Shown: positions 1-9,708, counted from the first letter of the stretch. The stretch: 64,000 nucleotides of DNA from Chloroflexota bacterium (GCA_016213105.1 JACRBN010000010.1:124001-188000), one strand, 5' to 3'. Translations and numbers: made by a program. The notes: generated from the sequence alone by a model not told the origin.

Positions 1-699
1 ACCTGGATGCTTGCCAGCGGCGCGGGTGTAACCTTTTCCGATTGGCCGACGGCTGTCATTTCGCCCACACCCACCCCCTTCCTGAGCGCCACTCCCTTCC
101 CCACTTTTTCCCGCACCCCCAAACCTTCCCGCACGCCCACGATCACGCCCATTCCCTACGAGGCCTACGTCCCCGCGGATTGGAAGCGTTATGAAAACGG
201 ACGGGTGGAGATCTGGCTGCCCGACACCTTCGCCATCACAGGCGACCCCGACGGACTGCTGCAGGAAATCGGAGCCATTTACAAGACCATCGGGTTGCAG
301 GAATTATTGGACCTGCGCGCAAAGGAGATTCGCTCCTACGAATTGCTCTTCCGCCACGGCCCGGCATTGGCCAGCTATTATGTTCCGCTTGTATCCGTCA
401 AGGAGTATGGCCGCAACGGGCGCAGCCTGGACCAGTACGCGGACCAGTTCGTCCAAAGGCTGGACATCACCTCCACGGTGGCGGAGCGCGGCCCCTTCGA
501 GCTCTACCAGGCCGAAGGAGAACGCATCGTCATCCAGACCAATTTCAGCAATGCGTATGTCGTCTTCTACTACTACCTGGTGGTGGACGGGGATACCATC
601 TGGGAGATTGGCTGCGACGCATCGCTGATCGACTCGTACACCTTCCAGCCCACCTTCGACAGCATTGCGCGCACCTTCCGACCAGTAAAGGCGCCGTAA
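1..699 (+). CDS. Secreted or anchored protein with Pro/Thr linker, 5' partial
   Basis: The reading frame is open through the first base of the window, so the true start probably lies upstream; the ATG at 7 is only the first visible one. After a short hydrophobic stretch comes a linker of repeated Pro-Thr/Ser units (about residues 20-48 from that ATG), then a globular alpha/beta region of about 180 residues. The linker style is the one used repeatedly in this window to hang domains outside the membrane (compare the lipoprotein at 13520 and the STAND protein at 16823). The globular part is weakly reminiscent of the PsbP/DUF1795 fold that follows such linkers, but I see no diagnostic motif. The function is unknown and an extracytoplasmic location is inferred. 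Confidence 0.6.
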   Translation, partial: TWMLASGAGVTFSDWPTAVISPTPTPFLSATPFPTFSRTPKPSRTPTITPIPYEAYVPADWKRYENGRVEIWLPDTFAITGDPDGLLQEIGAIYKTIGLQELLDLRAKEIRSYELLFRHGPALASYYVPLVSVKEYGRNGRSLDQYADQFVQRLDITSTVAERGPFELYQAEGERIVIQTNFSNAYVVFYYYLVVDGDTIWEIGCDASLIDSYTFQPTFDSIARTFRPVKAP

Positions 700-710
700 G
701 GCTGAACCTC

Positions 711-856
711 TGCTCCAGGCAAATTTGTAATCCGCCTGACGATTGACAGACAAGCTGCTGGATTACAAATTCAGCGCGAACCTTATGCTCCAGGCGGATT
801 TGTAATCCGCCTGACATCTAACCCACAAGCCGCTGGAGTACAAATCCAGCGGGAGC
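711..856. repeat. REP-like palindromes, family R1, two tandem units
   Basis: Two successive units each contain a palindrome with core GGATTTGTAATCC flanked by GCTCCAG and a second imperfect palindrome GCTGGATTACAAATTCAGC or similar. Further copies with the core CTGGATTTGTAATCCAG lie at 15209-15231 and 60753-60775, and a variant at 16274-16296. All lie between genes. The unit can fold as a hairpin in either strand's RNA. Confidence 0.8.
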
Positions 857-880
857 AAAAGCAATCCACGAGCGAAAATA

Positions 881-1906
881 ATGTTTGGGAAACGACCAGC
901 GCCCCGCCCGATCTTCAACCGCCACCGACGGCGGAGTCATATCCCCTGGATATGGGTCATCCTCGGCGTGCTGGCCCTGCTGCTCTTCCTGATCCCCACC
1001 AACACCCTGCCCATCGTCAGCCTTGACCAGGTCACGCCCTTCGTCGTGAACGTTACGCCCCTGCCCACGGCGACATCCACCCCCAGGCCCGTTTCCGAAC
1101 ACGGCGGGCGCATCGTCTTCACCTGCACGCGCGGGGAATACAACCAGTTGTGTCTCATCAATGCCGACGGCACCGACCTGCACCAGCTTTCCTCCGAATC
1201 TGGAGCCAACGATTACTACCCCATCTTCAGCCCGGACGGCAAGACGTTGATGTTCGCCTCCAACCGCAACGGGGCCTTCGATATCTACCTGATGGTCTTC
1301 GGCCAGCGCGACGTCTTCCAAATCACAAGCAACCTTGGCAATATCGTCTCGCCCGATTTCTCCCCGGACGGGACGAAGGTCATCTTCGCCAATCAGGCCG
1401 GAGAGGCCCCGTCCGCCCTCTGGATGGTCAACCTGGATGGCTCGGACCCGCATCTGGTTTATGCTGGCCCGGGCGCCATCGTGGCGGCGGCCTGGTCGCC
1501 CGACGGAAGAACGATTGCCTATGCCATGGAAACAGCCCTGGCAGGCCAGTACCAGGTCTACCTGATGAACGTGGACGGCGCGGCCTCGCGCCAGGTCACG
1601 AACATCGAGGGCGTGGGCGGCTCGCTGAGCTGGTCGCCCGACAGCCAGTCCCTGCTGATCTACGCAGGCCCCGTGGGCGGACGCGAGGTTTACCGCCTCG
1701 ACGCGGCAACGGGCGCACTCACCCAACTGACGAGCGGCGGCAACAACGCCTCTCCCTGCTATTCCCCTGACGGGCAATTCATCGTCTTCAACTCCCTGCG
1801 CAATAACAACCAGGCCGACCTCTACATCATAAACGCCGACGGTTCCAATCTGCGCCAGCTCACCAACGACCCCGAACCCGACTGGCAGCCGCGTTGGGGG
1901 CCGTAA
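881..1906 (+). CDS. Membrane-anchored TolB-like WD40/PD40 beta-propeller protein
   Basis: 341 residues. One N-terminal transmembrane segment (about residues 20-40) is followed by a Thr/Pro-rich spacer and a propeller made of repeated blades. The blade signature is F/W-SPDG with I-F/Y-A-N/S and a DG/NADG turn, seen at least five times (for example FSPDGK, FSPDGT, WSPDGR, WSPDSQ, YSPDGQ). This is the PD40/TolB C-terminal type of propeller. There is no Pal or Tol partner nearby, so a TolB function in a Tol-Pal complex is not supported. It is more likely a surface-exposed binding module anchored in the cytoplasmic membrane. It starts at the ATG after the R1 repeat; no good ribosome binding site is visible, so the start is less certain than the frame. 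Confidence 0.8.
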   Translation: MFGKRPAPRPIFNRHRRRSHIPWIWVILGVLALLLFLIPTNTLPIVSLDQVTPFVVNVTPLPTATSTPRPVSEHGGRIVFTCTRGEYNQLCLINADGTDLHQLSSESGANDYYPIFSPDGKTLMFASNRNGAFDIYLMVFGQRDVFQITSNLGNIVSPDFSPDGTKVIFANQAGEAPSALWMVNLDGSDPHLVYAGPGAIVAAAWSPDGRTIAYAMETALAGQYQVYLMNVDGAASRQVTNIEGVGGSLSWSPDSQSLLIYAGPVGGREVYRLDAATGALTQLTSGGNNASPCYSPDGQFIVFNSLRNNNQADLYIINADGSNLRQLTNDPEPDWQPRWGP

Positions 1907-2085
1907 AAGTTCCACCCGGCAAAGCGTTATTTTTCCAGAATCGAAATCGTGATAAGCATCTGTTCAAGGGGAAATAATGCAACTTTGTTCACCAACCGAT
2001 GGCTGGCTGTTAGCTGGCGGTTAGGCGGAAAAACAGGATGGGACATACAATCTGTGAAAATCCATTGGCGTCAAGGAGAACACGG

Positions 2086-2865
2086 ATGAAAACTTACCGC
2101 CCCGCACAACCAACCTGCACCGCGATTGTCTGCGCTTACAACGAAGAGAAGTACCTGTCCGGTGTGCTGGCTGGATTGCTGAACACACCCGCCGTGCAGG
2201 AGATCATTGTCGTGGATGACGGTTCACGGGACCGAACCACCGAAATCCTGCATCAATATGGGCAGGATGGAAAAATCCACCCGGTCTTTCTCTCGCCCAA
2301 TCGCGGCAAGGGATATGCCATGGCAGAGGGGGCCGCCGCCGCCCACGGGGACATTCTGCTGTTCGTCGATGCGGACCTGGAAAATTGGGATGACGGTTAT
2401 GCCATGCAAGTGTTGTCGCCCCTTCTCGGCGGTCAGGCCGACATGGTCATCGGCTACCCCCAACGGGAAGACGATCCCTGGGATGCAGCCGATGTCTTTC
2501 ACTACCAACGCTGGCTTTCGGGGGAACGGGCTGTCTGGCGCGTGGACCTTCTGCCGATCCTGTCGAAACTCCGCCCTTCGCGCTTTGGCGTGGAGACCCT
2601 GATCAACATGCACTATCGCACCCGTCACCAGCCGATTCGTTTTGTCCAACTCGACGGGTTGAAACACGTGATCAAGTTTGAGAAAAGTTCGTTTGCAGAG
2701 GCCTGGAACGAATACGTCAAGGAAGTGGGACAGATCCTGCGCACGTACGCCCGCCACCCACGGATGACCGCCATGACTTACATACCCGACTTCATCGATA
2801 TGCGGGATGCGCTGCGGTCGCTGTACGGATTGATGCGCAGGTCGACTTCCCTCTTGAACTTGTAA
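2086..2865 (+). CDS. Glycosyltransferase family 2
   Basis: 259 residues from the chosen start, an ATG preceded by AAGGAG 7 nt upstream; an in-frame ATG at 2038 has no such site. The GT-A fold is clear: the N-terminal strand TAIVCAYNEE, the nucleotide-binding VDDGS motif (about residues 43-47), and the metal-binding DAD motif (about residues 95-97) within LLFVDADLEN. The family transfers a sugar from an NDP-sugar to a lipid, polymer or small acceptor. No transmembrane segments follow the catalytic domain, so it is not a dolichol-phosphate-mannose synthase with a membrane tail. It ends 5 bp before the convergent kinase gene. The acceptor cannot be told from the sequence. Confidence 0.88.
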   Translation: MKTYRPAQPTCTAIVCAYNEEKYLSGVLAGLLNTPAVQEIIVVDDGSRDRTTEILHQYGQDGKIHPVFLSPNRGKGYAMAEGAAAAHGDILLFVDADLENWDDGYAMQVLSPLLGGQADMVIGYPQREDDPWDAADVFHYQRWLSGERAVWRVDLLPILSKLRPSRFGVETLINMHYRTRHQPIRFVQLDGLKHVIKFEKSSFAEAWNEYVKEVGQILRTYARHPRMTAMTYIPDFIDMRDALRSLYGLMRRSTSLLNL

Positions 2866-2869
2866 CAGG

Positions 2870-4191
2870 CTAAAACTCGATTGTCACCTGCAATCCGCCC
2901 TCGGGCAGGTTGCGCGCAGAGATGCTGCCGCCCTGGGCTTCGATCAACTGCTTTGCAATCGCCAGTCCCAATCCCGTGCCGCCCGAAACACGCGCGCGGG
3001 ATTTGTCTTTGCGCCAGAAGCGGTCGAAGATGAAGGGCAGGTCTTCGGAAGGCAGGCCGGGACCGTTGTCGTTGACGGTCAGGGTCAGGTTGTCCGCGCT
3101 GTCGTGGGCGGTGACCCACACCCGTCCGCCCTCTGGCACGTAGCGGATGGCGTTGCCGACCAGGTTGCCCAGCACCTGTTCGAAGCGCTGCGGGTCGACG
3201 CTGAGCGTGAGATCGCCGCTGCGTTCCGTGAAGGCCAGCGCAATATCCTTTTCGCGCGCCTCCGCCGAGAAGACCTCCAGCGTGCGCTCGACCAGTTGGC
3301 CGAGATCCACCTGGCGTTTGTCAAAAAGGAGTTGTCGTCCCTCGGCCAGGGTCAGCAGACGCAGGTCATCCACCAGGCGTTCGAGCAGGTAGGTTTGTGC
3401 GAGAGCCAGGGAAACCTGTCCCCCATCCGCGGAGTAGATGCCATCCACGATGCCTTCGAGGCGGCCGCGGATCACGGAGAGCGGGGTGCGCAGTTCGTGC
3501 GCCACGTCGGCCAGCATGTCGCGGCGTTCACGATCGCTGCGCTCGAGGGCCGAGGCCATTTCATTGAAGCTATCCGAGAGGCCGCGCAAATCCTGCGGTC
3601 CGCTGACGGCGATGCGCGTGTTCAGTTTGCCATCGGCCACGGCGCGCGCGGCATAGATCACGTCGGCCAGCGGGTTGACGAAACGGCGGATGAGCATGTA
3701 GGCGAGGGCCACCATGAACAATCCCAGCGACAGGGAGATGCCCGCCACGGGAAAGAGGAAGCCGCCAGCCAGGCGTCCGCGCCATTCGAGCGGCAGGGAA
3801 TCGATGACCAGGGTGCCCACCATTTTTCCGTCGGCAACCAGCGGGAAGCGCAGGTCGGTCAGGTCGGGCTCGTAGCGGGAACCCGCTGTCGAAACGGCAG
3901 CCAGCCCACCATCAAGGAGGATGCGGTCGTCGCGGTCGAGCAGCAGGGTGAATTCGGCGGGGAAAGAGTCATAGGTCAGAAAAGCCGTTTCGACGCCATC
4001 CCAGCTCCCATGTCCCTGGTAGTAGCCTTCGAGGTATCCGATCAGGGGCAGGCGCACGCTGGCCGTCTCGGAGTAATTGGTGAGGACGAAGGCCGTCACG
4101 AGAGGAAAGAGAATCAGCAACAACAGCAGGACGCCGATGAAGGTACGGCCCAACAGCGACAACAAACGCAGGCGGATCTGGTGAATGGACG

Positions 4192-4195
<4 letters not shown>
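2870..4195 (-). CDS. HAMP-domain sensor histidine kinase
   Basis: 441 residues. The order is: transmembrane helix (about 16-36), extracytoplasmic sensor region of about 130 residues, second transmembrane helix (about 170-190), HAMP linker, HisKA dimerisation helix with the H-box AHELRTPLSV (phospho-accepting His near 235), then the HATPase_c domain with N-box (NLVGNAIRY), G1 (DNGPGLP), F-box (IFDRFWRKD) and G2 (GGTGLGLAI). This is a BaeS/CpxA-like orthodox kinase. Its ATG overlaps the stop of the response-regulator gene by 4 bp (ATGA), so the two are translationally coupled. The efflux-type operon just upstream (5030-8590) is a plausible target. That is inferred from proximity only. Confidence 0.93.
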
Positions 4196-4872
<677 letters not shown>

Positions 4873-4878
4873 AAGAGT

Positions 4879-4884
4879 ATTATA
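4879..4884 (-). promoter_or_regulatory. -10 element, leaderless start of response-regulator operon
   Basis: On the minus strand TATAAT is followed by six bases (ACTCTT) and the ATG at 4872. With a normal spacing the transcript would begin at or next to the A of the start codon. No clear -35 hexamer is visible. Confidence 0.55.
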
Positions 4885-4901
4885 AATTACAGGGGCAAAC
4901 C

Positions 4902-5024
4902 GGTGGTTGAGTAGCCCCGTGCAAGTCGGGGCGTATCGAAACCACCAGTAACCGCCAAACTTATTCTTTTCTTGAAACTGTTGGTTTCGATACGGGCTCG
5001 CTGCTGCTCGCCCTACTCAACCAA
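4902..5024. repeat. REP-like repeat family R2, inverted pair
   Basis: The unit runs GGTTGAGTAG ... hairpin ... GTATCGAAACC, with an inner GC-rich inverted repeat (GCCCCG/CGGGGC). A second unit in the opposite orientation begins with GGTTTCGATACGGGC and ends with GCCCTACTCAACC. The same family recurs at 27501-27607 inside the feoB pair and, fused to family R3, at 11503-11540. It lies between the two-component operon and the MacB-like permease, both on the minus strand. Confidence 0.8.
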
Positions 5025-5029
5025 CGAGG

Positions 5030-6268
5030 CTACTCATACCGCAGCGCCACCATCGGGTGCAGGGACGCGGCGCGCAGGGCGGGATACAGGCCGAAGAACA
5101 CGCCGATGGCCAGGGCAAACAGGAAAGCCATCAGGATCGAGTCCACGGTGATGACCGAGCTGATCAGGCCCATGACGCTGAATGCGGTGGCGATCCCAAC
5201 TCCCAGCAGGATGCCGACGATTCCGCCGAGCAGGCTAAGGGTCACGGTTTCGATCAGGAATTGCGTCAGGATCTGGTTCTTCGTCGCGCCGACGGCTTTG
5301 CGCAGGCCGATCTCCTTGGTGCGTTCGGTGACCGAGACCAGCATGATGTTCATAATGCCGATCCCGCCCACCAGCAGGGAGATGCCCGCTATGGCGCCCA
5401 GGAAGATGGTCAGGGTTTGGGTCACGGAGTTGAGGGTGGCGAGTGTGTCCGTCTGACTCAACACGTTGAAGTCCTGTTCCTCGGAAGGTTTCAACTCGTG
5501 GGCGCGCCGCAGGATGTATGCGATCTGCGCCGAAACGGTATCCATCTCGCCGGTCTCCGTGACGGAAACGAGAATGTTGTTGACCGTCTTTCGGCCGTTG
5601 TAGTTGGCCGTGTCGCCGAACAGCTTGCTGTAACCCGTTTCAATGGGGACGAAGATAATGTCGTCGGGCGAGCCAAGGCCCGCGCCCTTGGATTCGAGCA
5701 AGCCGACCACTTCGAACTTTACGCCGTTGATGGAGATGGTCTTGCCGATGGGGGAAAACGACCCAAAGAGATCCGTCGCCACGGTATCGCCCAGCACGGC
5801 CACGCGCAAATGAGACTTGTTGTCGCCCTCGCTGATAAAGCGTCCATCCGCCAGGCTGAAGGAACGCACCTGGGCATGCTCCTCGACCACGCCCGAGACC
5901 GTGGTGCTGAAACTTTCATCGCCAAACGTCACTTGATAACTGGACTGGTAGACAGGCACGACAGACTCGGCCCGTCCCGTCAACGTGCGTTCGAGCAATT
6001 CAAAATCATTGTAGTACAAGTGACTCATCTGCTGGGACTGTCCCATACTGGCCATGCCCATTTGCAGCCTGCCAGGCGAGACGGTCAACAAGTTGGAGCC
6101 GCCGCTCTGGATCGAGCTGGTAATGCTGGCGGTCGCGCCGTTGCCGATGGACAGCAACGCCACCACCGTCGCCACACCGATGACGATGCCCAGGATGGTC
6201 AGGACCGAACGCATTTTGTTGGCGCGCAAGGCGCGCAGGGCGATCTTGAAATTTTCTGAAAATAACAT
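5030..6268 (-). CDS. macB: MacB-type ABC transporter permease (FtsX fold)
   Basis: 412 residues with the layout of the non-ATPase half of MacB: N-terminal transmembrane helix (NKMRSVLTILGIVIGVATVVAL), a periplasmic MacB_PCD domain of about 230 residues, then three transmembrane helices of the FtsX domain beginning near LGAIAGISLLVGGIGIMNIMLVSVTERTKEIG, a hallmark stretch. These mechanotransmission transporters do not move substrate through the membrane; they drive a periplasmic adaptor to export macrolides, peptides or lipoproteins. It is the last gene of a three-gene operon with the adaptor (7064) and ATPase (6354). The start has AGGAG a few bases upstream. The symbol is used in the family sense only. 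Confidence 0.9.
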   Translation of the reverse strand: MLFSENFKIALRALRANKMRSVLTILGIVIGVATVVALLSIGNGATASITSSIQSGGSNLLTVSPGRLQMGMASMGQSQQMSHLYYNDFELLERTLTGRAESVVPVYQSSYQVTFGDESFSTTVSGVVEEHAQVRSFSLADGRFISEGDNKSHLRVAVLGDTVATDLFGSFSPIGKTISINGVKFEVVGLLESKGAGLGSPDDIIFVPIETGYSKLFGDTANYNGRKTVNNILVSVTETGEMDTVSAQIAYILRRAHELKPSEEQDFNVLSQTDTLATLNSVTQTLTIFLGAIAGISLLVGGIGIMNIMLVSVTERTKEIGLRKAVGATKNQILTQFLIETVTLSLLGGIVGILLGVGIATAFSVMGLISSVITVDSILMAFLFALAIGVFFGLYPALRAASLHPMVALRYE

Positions 6269-6309
6269 TTGGTTCTCCTTACTTGAAGGTACGTGGCGGA
6301 AAGTAATTG

Positions 6310-6357
6310 GTAAATGGTAATTGGCGGGTCAATTGCCCATCCCCAATTACCATTTAC
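6310..6357. repeat. Inverted repeat GGTAATTGG family (R6)
   Basis: GTAAATGGTAATTGG (6310-6324) pairs perfectly with its complement at 6343-6357. The distal arm supplies the TAA stop codon of the ABC ATPase gene. A degenerate tandem relative (GGTAATTGGTAATTGGTAATTG) lies at 29036-29057. Confidence 0.75.
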
Positions 6358-7067
6358 TCTTCTCTTGCCGTGCCCGCCTTGATCGGGTTGGGATTGATGT
6401 CGTCCGAGACGATCCTGCCATCCGAGATGCGGATGATGCGGTCCGTGTGGCGCGCCACGTACGCGTCGTGCGTGACCAGGATGACGGTCTGACCGCTGTC
6501 TCGATGCAGACTCTGGAACAGGTCCATGATCTCGACGCCGGTCTTGCTGTCCAGCGCGCCTGTCGGTTCATCGGCAAGCAGGATGGTCGGCTCGTTGACA
6601 ATGGCGCGCGCAATCGCCACGCGCTGCTGCTGTCCGCCTGAGAGTTCGTTCGGGGCGTGATGGGTGCGGTCGCCGAGTCCCACCCGTTCGAGGGCGGCAA
6701 AGGCGCGCTTCTCGCGCTCCCTGCCAGAATAGCCGGCGTAGGTCAACGGCAGCATGACATTTTCCAGGGCGCTGGTGCGGGCCAGCAGGTTGAATTGCTG
6801 GAACACGAACCCGATCTTGCGCCCGCGCACTTCGGCCAGGCCCCTTTCTCCCAGACTCTCCACCGAGACACCATCCAGCGAATACTGTCCGCTGGTGGGG
6901 ACATCCAGGCAGCCGATGATGGACATCAGCGTGCTCTTGCCCGAACCCGAAGGGCCCATGATGGAAACCATTTCGCCCTTCCCGATGGTGAAGCTGGCCC
7001 CGTCCAGGGCGCGGACTTCGCTCTCGCCCATTTGGTAGACCTTGGTCAATCCTTCGGCTTGGATCAT
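6354..7067 (-). CDS. macB: MacB-type ABC transporter ATPase
   Basis: 237 residues, one complete ABC domain: Walker [11 protein letters not shown]-loop in FVFQQFNLL, signature [14 protein letters not shown], Walker [13 protein letters not shown] and the switch His in VILVTHD. It belongs to the LolD/MacB/FtsE subfamily. The ATG overlaps the stop of the membrane-fusion gene (ATGA) and the gene ends inside an inverted repeat that also forms its stop codon. The permease it drives is the separate gene at 5030; in enterobacteria MacB carries both parts in one chain, so this is the split form common in Gram-positive and Chloroflexota genomes. Confidence 0.93.
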   Translation of the reverse strand: MIQAEGLTKVYQMGESEVRALDGASFTIGKGEMVSIMGPSGSGKSTLMSIIGCLDVPTSGQYSLDGVSVESLGERGLAEVRGRKIGFVFQQFNLLARTSALENVMLPLTYAGYSGREREKRAFAALERVGLGDRTHHAPNELSGGQQQRVAIARAIVNEPTILLADEPTGALDSKTGVEIMDLFQSLHRDSGQTVILVTHDAYVARHTDRIIRISDGRIVSDDINPNPIKAGTAREE

Positions 7068-8590
7068 TGCTGGCCTCCCGAGAACGGATTGGGCGCGCTG
7101 AAGCTGCTCTCGTGAATGATCTCCAGCGTTTCGCCCACCTGCAATTCACCCGTCACCACGACCAGGTCGCCCACGATTGCGCCGCCGATCACATCCACGC
7201 GCACGGCCGATCCGTCCCGCACGGCCCAGACATACTCGCCTTGGCTGTCATTTTGAATGGCGACAATCGGCACGGCCAGGGTGGATTGCTGATCCGCTAT
7301 CTTGATGACCACGTTGGCGGTCGAGCCCAGCGGCAGGAAGATGCCCTCCACTTCATCCAGGTCGATGCGGACGTTGTACTTCACCAGGCCGCTGACCACC
7401 TCACCCACCGGGTCAACGGAAACCACCACTCCCGTGAGCGTGAGCTCAGGCACCGCATCGAGCGTGACCTCGACCTGGTCCCCCACCTGGACTTTGGCCA
7501 CGTCCGTTTCATCCACCTGCGCCTCCACGTACAGGTGACCCATGTCCGCCAGGTTGACGGAGAGCGCGCCCGCGGTCACTGTGTGGCCCGCGCGGTCGTT
7601 CACCGATAAGACCTGGCCGTCGAACGGCGCAACGATGCTCAAATTGTTGACACTGGCCTGCGCCGCGTCCACCCTGGCCTGCGCGGAGATCAGGTCGCTT
7701 TGACTCGGCTCGACCAACACCCCGTAGGCGGCTTCCAGCGCATCCAACAGCGCATCCGACGATTGTTCGTACGCACCGAATTCCTTCATGACCTGGATGG
7801 CGTCATCCTGGTCTTCCAGCGACGCGGCAAAGGCCTGCGCCTGCGCCTCGAAGCTGACCTGCTTCGCCAGGATCTCGTCCACGAATTGCGCATCCGCTTC
7901 GTCCAACTCCGCGCGCAGGGAGGTCTTGAGCGCGGCATGGTCATATTCACCCGCATACCCGAGCGAGTCTGCGCGCGCCGTCCAATAATAGAATTGTGCG
8001 GTTGGGTTCACCAGCAGGGGATAATCTTCGAGGGCAGCGCTCAGATCGTCCCGCGCATCCACCACATCGCTGTAGAGTTCATCGTCGCCGCCGAATTTGT
8101 TGTAGGAAATTTCATTCACCAGGTCCTCGCGGGCGTTGTCCCAGGCGTCGAAGGCACTGGCAACAGACTCGCGCGCGCCGCCCACAGACGAACCGTCAGG
8201 GGCGGTGAGGGCTTGTAGGTCGGCGCGGGCCGCTTCCAGGTCCGCCTGGGCCGAGACGAGGCTGGCTGAGGTGCTCTCAGGCTGCAGCGTCAACAGCACA
8301 TCCCCAGCTTTGACCCAATCCCCCGGCTGGACGTGGACGGTTTCCACCACGCCGCCCGTCTTCCAGGCCAGGCTGGCAAAGGGCTGGGTCTCCAGCGAGC
8401 CCGAGGTTTCGACGGTCTCAGCCAGGTCGACGGTGACCACCGCCGCTGTATTTTCGGCGTCGGCCGTCGCGCCGGCCGGGTCCGCGTACACAAAAATTCT
8501 CCAGGCCAAAAGGCCCGCCAACAGGATCACCAGGGCAAGTCCCCAGTTTCGGGTGGTTTTATTCTTGAACAGGTTGAAAAAGGCGCTCAT
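7064..8590 (-). CDS. HlyD/MacA-type membrane-fusion (adaptor) protein
   Basis: 508 residues from the ATG at 8590, which has GAAGGAG about 10 nt upstream; an upstream in-frame start adds 32 residues without a ribosome site. One N-terminal transmembrane helix (about residues 15-33) is followed by a lipoyl/barrel-sandwich half (GGVVETVHVQPGDWVKAGDVLLTL), a long alpha-helical hairpin (about 120-300), the second lipoyl half (IVAPFDGQVLSVNDRAGHTV) and beta-barrel domains. The family links an inner-membrane transporter to the outside. The long hairpin is unusual for an organism without an obvious outer-membrane TolC in this window. It is the first gene of the export operon. Confidence 0.88.
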   Translation of the reverse strand: MSAFFNLFKNKTTRNWGLALVILLAGLLAWRIFVYADPAGATADAENTAAVVTVDLAETVETSGSLETQPFASLAWKTGGVVETVHVQPGDWVKAGDVLLTLQPESTSASLVSAQADLEAARADLQALTAPDGSSVGGARESVASAFDAWDNAREDLVNEISYNKFGGDDELYSDVVDARDDLSAALEDYPLLVNPTAQFYYWTARADSLGYAGEYDHAALKTSLRAELDEADAQFVDEILAKQVSFEAQAQAFAASLEDQDDAIQVMKEFGAYEQSSDALLDALEAAYGVLVEPSQSDLISAQARVDAAQASVNNLSIVAPFDGQVLSVNDRAGHTVTAGALSVNLADMGHLYVEAQVDETDVAKVQVGDQVEVTLDAVPELTLTGVVVSVDPVGEVVSGLVKYNVRIDLDEVEGIFLPLGSTANVVIKIADQQSTLAVPIVAIQNDSQGEYVWAVRDGSAVRVDVIGGAIVGDLVVVTGELQVGETLEIIHESSFSAPNPFSGGQQ

Positions 8591-8690
8591 TTGTAATTCT
8601 CCTTCGTATTTTCCCCAAGGATAGCGGCCAAATTTGCAGAATTTGTGCAGAATTACGGGATGAATATGGAGGTCTCCGGCGGGCATACGT

Positions 8691-8696
8691 TATAAT
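8691..8696 (+). promoter_or_regulatory. -10 element TATAAT, leaderless start of RicT-like gene
   Basis: TATAAT is followed by exactly 7 nt and the ATG at 8704. There is no Shine-Dalgarno sequence and no clear -35. The same TATAAT-N7-ATG arrangement occurs at 32794 and, as TATTAT-N7-ATG, at 61834. Confidence 0.6.
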
Positions 8697-8703
8697 TGCG
8701 CCT

Positions 8704-9705
8704 ATGCAACCTACAATTATCGGTGTCCGTTTCACCAAAGTCGGAAAAGTCTATCATTTCGACTCAACCAGCATGCCCGATGTTAATGTGGGTGAGTACG
8801 TCATCGTGGATACCGCCCGGGGCAAACACCTGGGTGAGGTCGTCCAAAAGATGGATGAGGCTCCCCCGCAACCCGAGGGCGGCTGGAAGAATGTCGAACG
8901 CCGCGCCACACCACGCGATCTTTTGCTCCAGCAGCATTGGCAGACCCGACAGACCGAGGCCATGATCAATTGCCGCGCCCGCTCCTCCGAACTGGACCTG
9001 GGCGACGTCAAGATCGTGTCTGCCGAGTACAACTACGACGGCACGCGCCTGGCATTTCTCTTTAGCACCGAGTCCGAGGACAAGGTCGACCTCAAGTCGC
9101 TGAAGAAGGACATGCAGAAACTGCATCCCAACACCCAGATCGAGATGCGCCAGATCGGCCCGCGCGACCTGGCAAAACTGCTGGGCGGCATGGGCGCCTG
9201 CGGCATCGAAACCCGCTGCTGCTCCAAATTCCTCACGGATTTCTCGCCCATCTCGATCAAGATGGCCAAGGAACAGGGCATCTCACTCACCCCGTCCGAG
9301 ATTACGGGCATGTGCGGACGCCTGCGCTGCTGCCTGATCTACGAGTACGAGCAATACGTGGAAGCCCGCAAACAGCTGCCCAAGCGCAACAAGCGCGTGG
9401 TCACGCCCAAGGGCGAGGGCAAGGTCCTGGATGTCCTGCCGCTGGCCGACAAGGTCATGGTGGCCATCGACGCCCCCGAAGGCGAGCGCTCCCAGATCAT
9501 GACCTTCGCCCGCGAAGAGATCGAGCCCTGGGACGAACTCGAAGCCCTGCGCCGCAAAGCCGAGGCTCCCTGTGACCGCCACGAAGGCGGCGGCTGCACC
9601 TGCGGCAAGGACAAAAGTACCAATGAAAGTCCAAAGGACAGCAGTCCCAAAGACGGCGGCGGCAGAGACAACAGCGGCAACAAACCCAGAAAGAACCGTC
9701 GCTAA
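8704..9705 (+). CDS. PSP1-domain protein, RicT-like
   Basis: 333 residues. The PSP1 core shows the diagnostic Cys-rich blocks GACGIETRCCSKFL and MCGRLRCCLIYEYEQY, and ends in a low-complexity tail with further cysteines (CTCGKDK). In Bacillus RicT (YaaT) joins RicA and RicF in a complex that carries 4Fe-4S clusters and promotes RNase Y-dependent RNA maturation; RicA and RicF are not seen here. The cysteines needed for a cluster are present. The gene leads an apparent run of plus-strand genes, with the PIG-L deacetylase starting 3 bp after it. Translation probably starts on a leaderless transcript. The exact role in this lineage is unknown. Confidence 0.85.
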   Translation: MQPTIIGVRFTKVGKVYHFDSTSMPDVNVGEYVIVDTARGKHLGEVVQKMDEAPPQPEGGWKNVERRATPRDLLLQQHWQTRQTEAMINCRARSSELDLGDVKIVSAEYNYDGTRLAFLFSTESEDKVDLKSLKKDMQKLHPNTQIEMRQIGPRDLAKLLGGMGACGIETRCCSKFLTDFSPISIKMAKEQGISLTPSEITGMCGRLRCCLIYEYEQYVEARKQLPKRNKRVVTPKGEGKVLDVLPLADKVMVAIDAPEGERSQIMTFAREEIEPWDELEALRRKAEAPCDRHEGGGCTCGKDKSTNESPKDSSPKDGGGRDNSGNKPRKNRR

Positions 9706-9708
9706 CCC

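Noticed and set aside
4902-5024. Repeated hairpin DNA considered as CRISPR
   Set aside because: Units are inverted pairs scattered singly across the window, without regular spacers, and no cas genes are present.
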